A stretch of 64,000 bases of DNA from Ponticaulis profundi (GTDB taxonomy: Bacteria; Pseudomonadota; Alphaproteobacteria; Caulobacterales; Hyphomonadaceae). The notes beneath the pieces are model-generated. The model had not been told where the DNA came from and ran no database searches. It saw only the letters and a list, made by a program, of their open reading frames with translations. Positions 31,889 to 41,418 of this stretch are shown here, piece after piece (position 1 is the stretch's first letter; every line of letters starts with the position of its first letter). Made by a program: the position numbers and the translations under genes. The stretch covers positions 248,001 through 312,000 of the forward strand of contig NZ_JBHSSW010000003.1 in NCBI RefSeq assembly GCF_042659465.1, read 5' to 3'.

Positions 31889-34051
31889 TTATTCGCTGAC
31901 GATCGTCATTTCTTCGATCAGATTGTCAGCGCCGGAGACTTTTTCCATCACCCAGAGCATGTAGCGGGAGTCCACGTGAATGGTCCGGGTTGTTTTGGGG
32001 TCAAAGTGCCAGTCAGCGTTCACACTCTCCAGCGTGCCGTCGAAGAGCAGGCCAACCAGCTCGCCCTTGCCGTTCAGAGTCGGAGAGCCGGAATTGCCGC
32101 CTGTGGAGTCGAGGTCGGAGAGGAAGTTCACCGGAACGGAGCCGAGGCTTTCAAGCGCATAATCGCCATAGGCTTGTTCGTCGATCAGATCGAGCTGCGC
32201 CTGTGGTGCGTTGAACGGTTCGACGCCGGAATCCTTCTCGGTGATGCCTTCGAGGGATGTGAATGGCGTATAGATCAGACCGTCTTTTGGCGAACCGCCC
32301 ATGACAGTGCCATAGGTGACACGCAGCGTGGAGTTCGCATCCGGATAGGTCGTCACGCCATTGGATTTCTGCCAGCCAATGATCGCTTCCATATAGGCTG
32401 AGCGAAGCTCTCCCATCTGGCCTGCGCGTTCCTTGGCTTCGGCTTCCATCGCCATTTCCGTTTCGAACAGCGCAATGGCGAGCTGCATGAATGGATCGTC
32501 GAGGGCTTCGAGCTCAGCCTTGTCTGCATCGATCAGGCCGACACGGGTCTCGGTATCGCCGAGTGTGGTGCCCGCATAATAGGCGTCGAGCCTGGCAGAG
32601 ATCTCGTCCTCGTTGAAGGTCTCACCAAGGCCCAGTGCTTCGTCCAGAGCCGCAACACGGTAGGCCTCTGGCGCTGCCATGTATTTCTCAAGGAAGAGCA
32701 TCCATTCCGCCTTGTCGACGGTTGGATCATAGCGTCGGTCCAGAGCTTCGAGACGCTGACGGATGAAGGTCAGGTCGCGTTCCTGATAACCGGATTCGCG
32801 TTCAGCATCCGGCTTCTCCTGCTCGACGGAGAGGCGATAGAGGCGCTGAGCTGCATCCAGCAGGGCCGGTGTGGTGGCGCCTGCATACCAGAAGCGTTTC
32901 TTGTTCGCATCGGCAGATTGTTCGGTGAGGGCATCGAGCTGCGCAATGGCTTCGCCATAGGCGGCGCGGGAGTCGTCTTCGGCAATCCACGCATCGAGCG
33001 CCGCTTCACGCTCTGCGCGCAGATCTTTCAGGCCGACGCGGCGGGCGCCTTCCAGCTGACCAGCGCGGTTCTTCACATAGTTGTTGAGACCCGCAAGGCG
33101 AGACTCATACTTGATGCGCATGTCCGAGCCTTCCGGCGCGGTGTCGATGATCGTGTCGATCCAGTCCTGACGTGTCTCGACCCAGGTCGGGTAATACCAG
33201 TCAAAGACGTATTCGACTTCTTTCAGGCGCTCATAACGGTTGGTCGAGCCGGGATAGCCCGCCGCCATGACGAAATCACCTTCTTCCAGGCCGCCAGCAG
33301 ACACTTTCAGATAGTGCTCAGGCTGGAATGGGATGTTGTCTTCGGAATAGTCAGCCGGTTTGCCATCCGGGCCGACATAGGCGCGATAGAAAGAGAAGTC
33401 GCCCGTGTGACGTGGCCACATCCAGTTGTCGATGTCGCCGCCATATTTGCCGATATTGTCGCCCGGGGCGTAGACCAGACGGACGTCGCGGATTTCGAGG
33501 CGCTTGATCAGCTTGTATTGCATGCCACCAAAGAAAGCGCCGACCTGGCAGCGATAAGGGCCTTCGGCCTCACATTCTGCGATGAGCTCTTTTTCAGACA
33601 GGTCGATCGCGTCATAGCGCGCCTTGCCTGTCAGATCGCCAAGGTCGCTGGTGATGGTGTCGGTGACATCTTTCACGTCGACGGTGACATAGACGCGCGA
33701 GCCTGGAGCCGCTTTCAGCTCTTCGCCTTTGGTTGCGGCGAGGAAGCCATCTTCCAGATAGTTTTTCTCTTCAGTGGAATTGTACTGCACGGAACCGCGG
33801 GCGCAGTGATGGTTCGTGACAACCAGACCTTCAGGGGAAACAAATGAAGCTGTGCAGCCGCCGAGTGATATCACTGCGCCCATCGGAAACGATGTCAGAT
33901 CAGTCAGGCTTTGCGGATCGAGCTCGAGACCTGTCGCTTGCAGGTCTTCAGCGATCTCTGGCAACTGATCTGGTGTGTACATACCCTCCTTGGCATGAGA
34001 CGGGCTGGCGAAGGCTAGGAAAGCAGCCGAAGCAAGCAGTGCTCGTTTCAT
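31889..34051 (-). CDS. S46 family dipeptidyl-peptidase (DPP7/DPP11 type)
   Basis: 720 aa from the internal ATG (MKRALLASAAFLAFASPSHA signal peptide); a Met four codons upstream is less likely. Chymotrypsin-like triad: His in VVTNHHCARG (~82), Asp in WPRHTGDFSFY, and Ser in GGNSGSPTLNGKGE. S46 peptidases release dipeptides from peptide N-termini in the periplasm. The residue after FD in LLFDGTLE is Gly, which in characterised members goes with DPP7-like (aliphatic/aromatic P1) rather than Asp/Glu-specific DPP11; this reading rests on recalled alignments. Length is normal. Confidence 0.93.
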   Translation of the reverse strand: MKRALLASAAFLAFASPSHAKEGMYTPDQLPEIAEDLQATGLELDPQSLTDLTSFPMGAVISLGGCTASFVSPEGLVVTNHHCARGSVQYNSTEEKNYLEDGFLAATKGEELKAAPGSRVYVTVDVKDVTDTITSDLGDLTGKARYDAIDLSEKELIAECEAEGPYRCQVGAFFGGMQYKLIKRLEIRDVRLVYAPGDNIGKYGGDIDNWMWPRHTGDFSFYRAYVGPDGKPADYSEDNIPFQPEHYLKVSAGGLEEGDFVMAAGYPGSTNRYERLKEVEYVFDWYYPTWVETRQDWIDTIIDTAPEGSDMRIKYESRLAGLNNYVKNRAGQLEGARRVGLKDLRAEREAALDAWIAEDDSRAAYGEAIAQLDALTEQSADANKKRFWYAGATTPALLDAAQRLYRLSVEQEKPDAERESGYQERDLTFIRQRLEALDRRYDPTVDKAEWMLFLEKYMAAPEAYRVAALDEALGLGETFNEDEISARLDAYYAGTTLGDTETRVGLIDADKAELEALDDPFMQLAIALFETEMAMEAEAKERAGQMGELRSAYMEAIIGWQKSNGVTTYPDANSTLRVTYGTVMGGSPKDGLIYTPFTSLEGITEKDSGVEPFNAPQAQLDLIDEQAYGDYALESLGSVPVNFLSDLDSTGGNSGSPTLNGKGELVGLLFDGTLESVNADWHFDPKTTRTIHVDSRYMLWVMEKVSGADNLIEEMTIVSE

Positions 34052-34149
34052 ACAAAACTCCATTACTAGAAAAATATTTCAATGCTGTCCTGTCAACAGG
34101 GATAACGACCTAAACCTGCCTAAAATAGCAATCAAATCGTCCTGTTGCA

Positions 34150-35085
34150 TTATGGTGTAACGCTTTTGGCAGAATTCAGCTCGATTTCCAAGCGATCAAA
34201 TGCAGCCTGGGCGTCGGGATTGCCCGCAAAGGCGTCGCGTGCACGAGCAAGATCTGCGCTGGCCTGATCATACTCTGCGAGCACGGTTCGCGCCCGGATC
34301 AGGCGTAGCCAGCCCTGCAAATCGTCCGGGTTTTCGTCGAGCCTGGAGGCGAGGCCGTCGACCATGCCGCGGATAACCTGCTGGCGGTCTTCAGGTGACA
34401 TGTCCTGCATGGCTTCGACCTGGCCCTGATCGAGCTGAGGCGCAATCGGCGCGGCTGTTCCAGCGTCTATCTGCGCTTTCAGGGCGCGGGCCTGTGCCAG
34501 TTCAGATTCAATGCGCGGATCACCATTCGATGCTTCGAGCGCTGTCTCATAGGCGGCAATCGCACCGTCAACATCGCGCAGACCGAGTTTGGCCCGTGCG
34601 AGGACAACATAGCCGATCGGTTCCGGGTTCTCTGCTTCCTGCAGCTTGGTTTCCAGCATCACCGCCAGCTGATCGAGCGGCATGTTCTGCATCTCTTCAG
34701 GAATGACGATCTGCTCTGGCGCCTGATTGCGATAATTCGGTGCGCCGATCACAGCATAAAGACCGATGGCGCCAATGGCGATCAGCGCTGGCACGCCCCA
34801 TTTCACCATGGGGCTGAGGGCTGCTTCCTCACCGGCAATGGCAGCGTCGAGGCGCGTGCCGAGTTTCAGAACCCGGCGCTGCATGGCGCGTTTGGCCCGC
34901 GCTGCGCTTTCCTCATCATGAAAACCGGAGGCAATTTCGTCTTCAATTTGCGCGAGCTGGGATTTGCTGGCTGCAAGTTCGCGTTCCAGAATGGCCCGCG
35001 CATCCACTTCGGCAGGCTTCTGAAGCGAAGGCAGGACAAACAGAACCGCAAGTGCGGTGAGGATCAGAAGCAGAATCCAGATCAT
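34150..35085 (-). CDS. ccmI: cytochrome c biogenesis protein CcmI
   Basis: 311 aa. Two membrane helices (1-19 and ~94-112) enclose a cytoplasmic coiled-coil loop (ERELAASKSQLAQIEDEIASG), and a periplasmic TPR-like domain follows (GYVVLARAKLGLRDVDGAIAAYETAL). CcmI holds apocytochrome c for CcmF/H haem ligation. Its start overlaps the ccmH stop by 4 nt, so the four ccm genes form one operon F-G-H-I read leftwards. Confidence 0.93.
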   Translation of the reverse strand: MIWILLLILTALAVLFVLPSLQKPAEVDARAILERELAASKSQLAQIEDEIASGFHDEESAARAKRAMQRRVLKLGTRLDAAIAGEEAALSPMVKWGVPALIAIGAIGLYAVIGAPNYRNQAPEQIVIPEEMQNMPLDQLAVMLETKLQEAENPEPIGYVVLARAKLGLRDVDGAIAAYETALEASNGDPRIESELAQARALKAQIDAGTAAPIAPQLDQGQVEAMQDMSPEDRQQVIRGMVDGLASRLDENPDDLQGWLRLIRARTVLAEYDQASADLARARDAFAGNPDAQAAFDRLEIELNSAKSVTP

Positions 35086-35576
35086 GATTTCGGGCTTTCA
35101 TCCGAAGTGTCGGAGAGGAGGGCGGCAAGACGGGCTTCTTCTTCTGCAGAGAGCTCATCATCGCCCGCTTTTGCGGCCTGTGCCTTTTGCGCGCTTCTGA
35201 GGGTCAGAATGTACCATATGCCGCCCAGTCCGACGAGCAATAGCGGGCCAAACCAGAGCAGATAGGTGTTCCATTGCACAGGCGGTTTCATCAGCACGAA
35301 ATCGCCATAGCGCGCCTGCATGTAGTCGCGCACTTCCTCATCACTATCGCCAAGACGCACCCGGCGCTCCACCAGATTGCGCATGTCCTCAGCGAGTGTG
35401 GAGTTGGAGTCGGCAATCGACTGGTTCTGGCAAATCACACAGCGAAGCGTTTTAGAGATGGTTTCCGTGCGCTCCTTTACGGCCTCATCACTCAGCTGAG
35501 GGTCGCTCTGGGCAAGCGCCGGAGCGGCGCAAAAGAGACATGCGGTCATCGCAAGGGCTTGGAACAGGCGGCTCAT
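35082..35576 (-). CDS. ccmH: cytochrome c biogenesis protein CcmH
   Basis: 164 aa. Signal peptide (~1-23), then the conserved LRCVICQNQS with the thiol pair Cys46/Cys49, and a single membrane helix near residue 105-125. CcmH reduces the apocytochrome disulfide before haem attachment. It overlaps ccmI by 4 nt and ccmG by 4 nt at its start. Confidence 0.96.
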   Translation of the reverse strand: MSRLFQALAMTACLFCAAPALAQSDPQLSDEAVKERTETISKTLRCVICQNQSIADSNSTLAEDMRNLVERRVRLGDSDEEVRDYMQARYGDFVLMKPPVQWNTYLLWFGPLLLVGLGGIWYILTLRSAQKAQAAKAGDDELSAEEEARLAALLSDTSDESPKS

Positions 35577-36115
35577 CCTTCGGCCTCCACCTTGCGAATG
35601 ATCGGCAGGAAAGTGTCCATCCAGACGTCTTCGGTAATGGGACCGACATATTTGTAACGGATCTGACCGTTCGGATCGATGAGATAGGTTTCCGGCGCGC
35701 CGGTCACACCGAGATCAATGGCGACCTCGCTATAGGCGTCAAAGCCGATCTGGTCATATGGATTGCCGTGCCGATCCAGCCATTGCAGCGCATCTTCGCG
35801 CGTATCGCGCCAGTCGAGGCCGACAATGTGAATGTCTTCGGTGGCTTTCAGCTCCATCAGGAAAGGGTGCTCGACGAGACAGGCAACGCACCAGGAGCCG
35901 AAGACATTGAGCAGCGTGATCTCGCCTTTCAGCTCTTCGGATCTGAGGGGGGGCTGGTCTTCATACACGCTTTCGAGTTCGAAGGCAGGCAATGGCTTGT
36001 CGATGAACTGAGACGGCAGGTCATGTGGTTTCAGCGTCAGACCGATGGCAAAGATTGCAACCAGTCCGCCAAAGACGATCAGAGGGAGAAGCGCTTTCCA
36101 GGAGATGGACTTCAT
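35573..36115 (-). CDS. ccmG: thiol:disulfide oxidoreductase CcmG/DsbE
   Basis: 180 aa, membrane-anchored thioredoxin fold. N-terminal helix (~8-27), active site GSWCVACLVEHP (Cys76, Cys79), and cis-Pro region GVTGAPETYLID. It keeps CcmH and apocytochrome reduced in the periplasm. It lies 5 nt after ccmF and overlaps ccmH. Confidence 0.96.
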   Translation of the reverse strand: MKSISWKALLPLIVFGGLVAIFAIGLTLKPHDLPSQFIDKPLPAFELESVYEDQPPLRSEELKGEITLLNVFGSWCVACLVEHPFLMELKATEDIHIVGLDWRDTREDALQWLDRHGNPYDQIGFDAYSEVAIDLGVTGAPETYLIDPNGQIRYKYVGPITEDVWMDTFLPIIRKVEAEG

Positions 36116-36120
36116 GGCGT

Positions 36121-38082
36121 TTATCCTTTCGCTCCCTTCTGCGACCTGGGCTTGCCGGGAAGGCGGAAACGGCGGTCTGTCATGGAGATAAATCCGCCCA
36201 GCGCCATGATCACGGCACCTGCCCAGATCCAGCTGACAAATGGATGGACATAATAGCGGATCAGCCAGCCATCATCATTGCCATCGCCGAGCGCGCCGTA
36301 AAGCGTGCGGAACACGCCCACACTCAGCGCGGCTTCTGTCGTCATCTGCTCTTCGACCGGATAATAGCGCCGTTCTGCGCGCAATTGCGTGAAGTTGCGC
36401 CCATTCTTGCCAATGTCGAGCACGGCTGTCTGGACAGCAAAGTTTGCGCGTTGGGCCTGCTCAAGGTCTGCGAGGGTGAGGGTATAGCCTGCGATCTCGG
36501 CGGACTGGCCGATATCGATGCGCGCCTGACCTTCCTTGGCCCAGACGCTCATGCCGGTAATGCCAACCACGGTCACGGCAAGGCCGATATGACCGAGGAA
36601 GAAGCCCCAGCTTGAGGCGGGCAGCTTGCCTGCGAGTTTCAGGCTGTCACCGAGCGGACGTTTGCCGAGGAAGAGCTTGTCACCCATTGAGAGACAGGCG
36701 CCTGCGGCCAAAGCTGCGGCCAGCGCCATGCCGCCAATGCCCCAGATGGCTTTGCCAAGCACCAGCGTGGCAATCACGGCAATCACAATGGCACCGAGAA
36801 TATAAAGCAGCGGTCTGACCAGGCGCGCGGGCTTGTCTGTGCGCCATTTGAGGAGCGGGCCAACGGCCATGAAAACAATCAGGCCCGCCATGATGGGTGC
36901 AAAGGTCAGATTGAAGTAGGGCGGACCAACTGTCAGCTTTTCACTGGTCAGCGCGTCAATGAGCAGGGGATAGAAGGTGCCGATAAAGACGGTCGCTGTC
37001 GCGATGCAGAGAAGGAGATTGTTCATCACCAGTCCGCCTTCGCGTGAGAGCGCGTCAAAGCTGGTGGTGGAGGCAATCTTGCCGGCGCGAACGGCGTAGA
37101 GGATCAGCGCGCCGCCGGTGGCAATGCCCAGAAGGCCCAGAATAAAGACGCCCCGTTCCGGGTCGACGGCGAAGGCGTGGACGCTGGTCAGCACGCCGGA
37201 GCGGACAATGAAGGTACCGATCAGGCTGAGCGAGAATGTGGTGATGGCGAGCAACAGCGTCCAGTTCATGAAGGTGTTGCGCTTCTCGACGACCAGCGTC
37301 GAGTGCAGAAGGGCTGTCCCTGCAAGCCATGGCATGAGTGAGACATTCTCGACCGGGTCCCAGAACCACCAGCCGCCCCAGCCAAGCTCGTAATAGGCCC
37401 AGACAGAACCGAGCGCGATGCCGAGTGTCAGGAAAGACCATGCGGCCAGCACCCAGGGGCGGACAAAGCGTGCCCAGAGGGCGTCCACCCGGCCTTCAAT
37501 CAGGGCCGCAATGGCGAATGAGAACGCAACGGAAAAGCCGACATAGCCGAGATAAAGAAAGGGCGGGTGAAAGGCGAGTCCAGGGTCCTGAAGAAGCGGG
37601 TTCAGGCCAGAGCCGTCTTCCGGGATTGGCGATAAGCGCTCAAACGGGTTCGAGGTGAAGATGAGAAAGGCCAGAAAACCTGCGCCCACCAGCCCCTGAA
37701 TACCAAGCGCGCGGGCGCGCAGCGGTGATGGCAGGCTGCTGCCGAACAGGGAAATCGCGCCGCCAAACAGGCCAAGGATCAGCACCCAGAGCAGCATGGA
37801 CCCTTCATGGTTTCCCCATGTGCCGGACAGTTTGTACAGCCAGGGCTTGGCGGTGTGGGAATGCTTGGCAACCAGATTGACGGAGAAGTCTGAGGCCAGA
37901 AACACCACGCACAGCATCACAAAGGCAGCGATCAGAAAGACAGCCTGCGCCAGGGCGGCACGATCGCCGAAAGCCATGAGGCGGCCATCCAGGCGGTGTG
38001 CGCCAAGCAGCGGCAAGACGCCCTGTGCCAGTGCAATCATCAGCGCAAGGATAAGCGAGATTTGTCCGATTTCAGCTGACAT
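36121..38082 (-). CDS. ccmF: cytochrome c haem lyase subunit CcmF
   Basis: 653 aa from ATG 38082 (MSAEIGQISLILAL); the upstream extension to 38145 has no family similarity. About 15 membrane helices with the tryptophan-rich haem-binding WWFWDPVENVSLMPW, GTWGNHEGSMLLWV and FIVRSGVLTSVHAFA. It attaches haem to apocytochromes c at the periplasmic face. It is the first gene of ccmF-G-H-I. The usual alphaproteobacterial neighbour ccmE (haem chaperone, cycJ) is absent here and must lie elsewhere if present. Confidence 0.97.
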   Translation of the reverse strand: MSAEIGQISLILALMIALAQGVLPLLGAHRLDGRLMAFGDRAALAQAVFLIAAFVMLCVVFLASDFSVNLVAKHSHTAKPWLYKLSGTWGNHEGSMLLWVLILGLFGGAISLFGSSLPSPLRARALGIQGLVGAGFLAFLIFTSNPFERLSPIPEDGSGLNPLLQDPGLAFHPPFLYLGYVGFSVAFSFAIAALIEGRVDALWARFVRPWVLAAWSFLTLGIALGSVWAYYELGWGGWWFWDPVENVSLMPWLAGTALLHSTLVVEKRNTFMNWTLLLAITTFSLSLIGTFIVRSGVLTSVHAFAVDPERGVFILGLLGIATGGALILYAVRAGKIASTTSFDALSREGGLVMNNLLLCIATATVFIGTFYPLLIDALTSEKLTVGPPYFNLTFAPIMAGLIVFMAVGPLLKWRTDKPARLVRPLLYILGAIVIAVIATLVLGKAIWGIGGMALAAALAAGACLSMGDKLFLGKRPLGDSLKLAGKLPASSWGFFLGHIGLAVTVVGITGMSVWAKEGQARIDIGQSAEIAGYTLTLADLEQAQRANFAVQTAVLDIGKNGRNFTQLRAERRYYPVEEQMTTEAALSVGVFRTLYGALGDGNDDGWLIRYYVHPFVSWIWAGAVIMALGGFISMTDRRFRLPGKPRSQKGAKG

Positions 38083-38277
38083 GAAGGCCCTGTGATTGTG
38101 TACGCAATTCTTATCTGATCCTTCTTGAGCACAGAGACGAGGCAAGGTGAAGCCTTGCAGGCTGCGGCAGGTTTGCGCGTTTACGCCGGATCACGCGGGT
38201 GTGATCGCAAACAGGTCTGACAATCTGCGACCTGTGGGTGTGGAACTATAAATTCTGACAGTTGACGCAACGACCCC

Positions 38278-38308
38278 TGTTCTGTGCAGAACATCGTCAT
38301 GATATAAT
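38278..38308 (+). promoter_or_regulatory. promoter and inverted-repeat operator of the MpaB-family oxygenase operon
   Basis: TATAAT at 38303-38308 is preceded 17 nt upstream by TTCTGT (38280-38285). The upstream element overlaps a perfect inverted repeat TGTTCTG-TG-CAGAACA (38278-38293). The ATG is at 38334 after GAGGAA. A dimeric regulator bound here would cover the -35 region. No adjacent regulator gene is obvious. Confidence 0.6.
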
Positions 38309-38333
38309 TATAACGCGTTCGAGGAATCGTGAC

Positions 38334-39260
38334 ATGCAACAGCCTAAATCCTATCTCGGTTGGAAAATAGATTATTCAAAGCCTGTCGGCGAGCCAGCCT
38401 TCAGTCACCCGCTGTCCGTCTCCTGGCAGGTGCACAAAAACCCGATTGCGCTCGGGATTGGTGGTGTTGCGGCTGTCCTTCTGGAATTTGCCGATGCGCG
38501 TATCCGGTCCGGTGTCTGGGATCACTCAACGTTCAAGACCGATCCGATTGGCCGTTCGCAACGCACAGGCGTTGCCGCCATGGTCGGCGTGTATGGTCCG
38601 CAAAGCGCGGCGCGCCGGATCATTCAGGGCGTTACCAACATGCACGCCAAGGTAAATGGCAAGACGCCGTCCGGCGAAGACTATCGCGCACTCGATGTGG
38701 AATTGCTCGACTGGGTCAGCGCGACGGCCGGTTATGGCTTTCTGACCGCTTATCACCGCTTTGTGCGCCCGCTCTCAAAAGAAGAGCAGAATTCTTTCTA
38801 TGTGGGCGGTGACAGTGTTGCGCGTCTTTATGGTGTCGAAAACCCGATCCATTCGCTGGAAGATTTTGAAGCGATGATGGAGAAGCTGGTGCCGCGTTTC
38901 GAGCCGCACCCGATCAACACTGAATTCCTCGACATCATGAAGTCGGATCGCGCTGCGCCGAACATTCCAAAAATGGCGAAAAGCGCTGTTGTGAACGCTG
39001 CAGTTTCTATCCTGCCACCGAAGGTTCGCGAAGCGCTGGATCTCGGAAAAGAATACGATCTGACCTGGAAAGGTGAGATGTTCATCAAGACGCTTGGCTG
39101 GATGGCAGAGCGTAAAGTTGATCTGAACAGTCCCGCAGCGCAGGCCAGTGAGCGGCTTGGTCTACCGCGCGATTTCGTCTGGAAGAGCGCAGAAGAACGT
39201 GAAAGACTGGTCGCGGGAAGCACATTCAATGAGGAACTGAAGCAACCAGCAGCAGTCTAG
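38334..39260 (+). CDS. MpaB-family oxygenase (DUF2236)
   Basis: 308 aa from ATG 38334; the longer frame from 38262 would overlap the promoter. DUF2236 pattern: ALDVELLDWVSATAGYGFLTAYHRFV in the middle, YGPQSAARRIIQGVTNMHAKVNG before it (IxxMHxxV) and a helical C-terminus. Relatives are haem or oxygen-dependent enzymes such as the MpaB oxygenase that cleaves a farnesyl chain and latex-clearing protein. The substrate is unknown. It is first in an operon with an acyl-CoA dehydrogenase, GST, acyl-CoA ligase and flavoprotein (20-111 nt gaps), which suggests it initiates attack on a hydrophobic substrate. Confidence 0.85.
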   Translation: MQQPKSYLGWKIDYSKPVGEPAFSHPLSVSWQVHKNPIALGIGGVAAVLLEFADARIRSGVWDHSTFKTDPIGRSQRTGVAAMVGVYGPQSAARRIIQGVTNMHAKVNGKTPSGEDYRALDVELLDWVSATAGYGFLTAYHRFVRPLSKEEQNSFYVGGDSVARLYGVENPIHSLEDFEAMMEKLVPRFEPHPINTEFLDIMKSDRAAPNIPKMAKSAVVNAAVSILPPKVREALDLGKEYDLTWKGEMFIKTLGWMAERKVDLNSPAAQASERLGLPRDFVWKSAEERERLVAGSTFNEELKQPAAV

Positions 39261-39280
39261 AAAACCAAAAAGGCAAACAA

Positions 39281-40489
39281 ATGGACTTGAGATTTACGCC
39301 CGAGGAAGAGGCGTTCAGGGAGGAAGTCCGGACGTTTCTGAGTGAGAAGCTGACGGATGATCTGCGCAGATATGCGCGTCGCATGACAAGCGTCTATGCG
39401 GAAAAATCGGTGGCTCTGGAATGGCAGGCCATCCTTGTGGAGCAGGGATGGGCTGTGCCTGGCTGGCCGGTTGAGTATGGCGGGTGCGACTGGTCCATTG
39501 CCCAGCACTATATCTATGACGTGGAAATGGCGCGCGCCGATGCGCCGCCACTTTCCCCGATGGGCGTTGCCATGTGCGGGCCAGCCCTGATCGGGCACGG
39601 CTCAAAGGCGCAGAAGGATTATTATCTGCCGCGCATTCTGTCGGGTGAGGATTTCTGGTGCCAGGGCTATTCTGAACCGCATGCCGGTTCCGACCTTGCC
39701 GCCCTGACCATGTCTGCCATCGACGATGGCCACGACTTCATCTGCAGCGGTTCGAAAATCTGGACCACGCATGCCCATGAAGCGAACATGATGTTCTGCC
39801 TTGTGCGGACAGACAATTCCGGACGTAAACAGCAAGGCATTACCTTCGTTCTGATCGATATGAATGCGCCAGGCGTGAAGGTCGATCCGATTGTCATGCT
39901 GTCTGGCGAGCATATTCAGAACGCTGTTTTCTTTGACAATGTGCGTGTGCCGAAAACCAATGTGGTCGGAGAGATCAACAAGGGCTGGACGGTGGCGAAA
40001 TACCTGCTCGAGTTTGAACGCGGCGGGTCATCCTATGGGCCGAAACTGCTCGCACGGGCGGCAAAGCTGCGCTCGCTTGCAAACGAGCTGGGTGCCATGA
40101 ACCCCGGACTGTCGCGCGCGCTGTCTGACGCGGAGATTTCTGCCCGCGCACTGGAGACCCAGGAGCTGCGTCTGATGTCGGAACTGTCCGGCGGCGGCAC
40201 GCCGGGCCTGACGGCCAGCATGCTGAAAATTCGCGGTACGGAGCTCTCTCAGCGCCTGACCGAGCTTGGTGTTGATATTGCGGGCCATTATGCAGCGCCC
40301 TTCCAGCCACAGGGAACAAGCCCGGGCGGACCGATCCTCAATCAGCCGCCAACGAATGACGGCGTGGTGGGTCCGGACAGTCTCGTCACCATGTCGCCGA
40401 AATATTTCAACGACCGGGCGGGCTCTATCTATGCGGGCTCGAACGAAATTCAGAAAAACATTCTCGCCAAGGCCCAGATCGGCCTCTGA
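39281..40489 (+). CDS. acyl-CoA dehydrogenase (PimC/large-subunit type)
   Basis: 402 aa flavoprotein. N-terminal helical LRFTPEEEAFREEVRTFL; FAD-binding CQGYSEPHAGSDLAAL and SGSKIWTTHAH; C-terminal SIYAGSNEIQKNILAKAQIGL. It resembles the PimC-type acyl-CoA dehydrogenases and steroid/pimeloyl-CoA dehydrogenases that may work as heteromers. It is paralogous to the protein at 46960-48144 (many shared segments: YIYE/DVEMA, WCQGYSEP, KIWTTHAH). It oxidises an acyl-CoA at C2-C3. Second gene of the MpaB operon. Confidence 0.93.
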   Translation: MDLRFTPEEEAFREEVRTFLSEKLTDDLRRYARRMTSVYAEKSVALEWQAILVEQGWAVPGWPVEYGGCDWSIAQHYIYDVEMARADAPPLSPMGVAMCGPALIGHGSKAQKDYYLPRILSGEDFWCQGYSEPHAGSDLAALTMSAIDDGHDFICSGSKIWTTHAHEANMMFCLVRTDNSGRKQQGITFVLIDMNAPGVKVDPIVMLSGEHIQNAVFFDNVRVPKTNVVGEINKGWTVAKYLLEFERGGSSYGPKLLARAAKLRSLANELGAMNPGLSRALSDAEISARALETQELRLMSELSGGGTPGLTASMLKIRGTELSQRLTELGVDIAGHYAAPFQPQGTSPGGPILNQPPTNDGVVGPDSLVTMSPKYFNDRAGSIYAGSNEIQKNILAKAQIGL

Positions 40490-40518
40490 GCGAGACATAA
40501 AATAGAGGGAGGGAAGCC

Positions 40519-41307
40519 ATGCTGGTGATCTATGAACACCCGTTGTCGCCCTATGCGCAAAAACTGAAAATCTCTCTGCGGGAAAAGGGCGTCGAATTCG
40601 AAGCCCGCCTGCCGGACGGAATTGGCACGGGCACGACACAGAGCGATTTCGCCAGCGTCAGTCCGCGCGGCGAAGTGCCGGCCTTTGTTCATGAGGGGCG
40701 TGCGATTTTCGATTCCACCATCATTCTGGAATATATTGAAGATGTCTGGCCGACACCGCCCATGCTGCCCGCCGATCCATATGAGCGCGCGCGTGTGCGC
40801 ATGATCGAAGATGTCATGGATACACATGTCGAAGCGATCGCCTGGGGACTTGGTGAGCTCAACTTCTTCGGACGTGCCAGCGGTGCGCTGAAGGAGGAAA
40901 TCGAGAAGAATGCGGCCAGTCAGGTTGCCGATTTCCATAGCTGGCTGGAAAGCGAGCTTGGCAATCGCGACTGGTTCAACGGTCATGATTTTGGCTGGGG
41001 CGATCTGTCCGTCATTCCTTATCTGAATGGCCTGGCCGGGTTCGGTCTGACGCCGAAAGAGGGCTCAAGACTGAGTGACTGGATGACGCGTGCAAATGCG
41101 CGGGAAAGTGTCAAACAGACCCAGGCAGAATCGGCGGCCTCCATTACCGGCATGAGCGATGTCGGCGCTGCCATCGAGGCAGGTCTCTTCAAGCGCCAAT
41201 ACCGTGATCACCGGCTCGAATGGATGATCAAATCGGGTGGTCTCGAAGTTGTGACCAAGGGGCTGGAGAAGCAAACCATCCGGTTTACCGAGCCTTTTCG
41301 AGGCTAA
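40519..41307 (+). CDS. glutathione S-transferase family protein
   Basis: 262 aa with AGAGGGAGGGAAG ribosome site. Thioredoxin-like N-domain: LVIYEHPLSPYAQKLKISLREKG, cis-Pro GEVPAFVHEG, DSTIILEYIED (glutathione gamma-Glu site). A helical C-domain follows with DWFNGHDFGWGDLSVIPYLNGL. It is longer than a standard ~220-aa GST, with ~40 extra C-terminal residues. Position in the operon suggests conjugation, dehalogenation or isomerisation in the pathway, or protection from its reactive intermediates. Confidence 0.9.
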   Translation: MLVIYEHPLSPYAQKLKISLREKGVEFEARLPDGIGTGTTQSDFASVSPRGEVPAFVHEGRAIFDSTIILEYIEDVWPTPPMLPADPYERARVRMIEDVMDTHVEAIAWGLGELNFFGRASGALKEEIEKNAASQVADFHSWLESELGNRDWFNGHDFGWGDLSVIPYLNGLAGFGLTPKEGSRLSDWMTRANARESVKQTQAESAASITGMSDVGAAIEAGLFKRQYRDHRLEWMIKSGGLEVVTKGLEKQTIRFTEPFRG

Positions 41308-41418
41308 GCTTCATTTTTTGCCTATCGACACCAACAGCTGACGTAGCGTGACCGGCAGACAGGGCCGGTCACCGCGATTATAGCTGTGTTTATAGGGAAA
41401 TTCATGGGAGGAATTCAG

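Noticed and set aside
38278..38293. LexA box
   Set aside because: Alphaproteobacterial LexA uses a GTTC-N7-GTTC direct repeat; this is an inverted repeat next to a catabolic operon.
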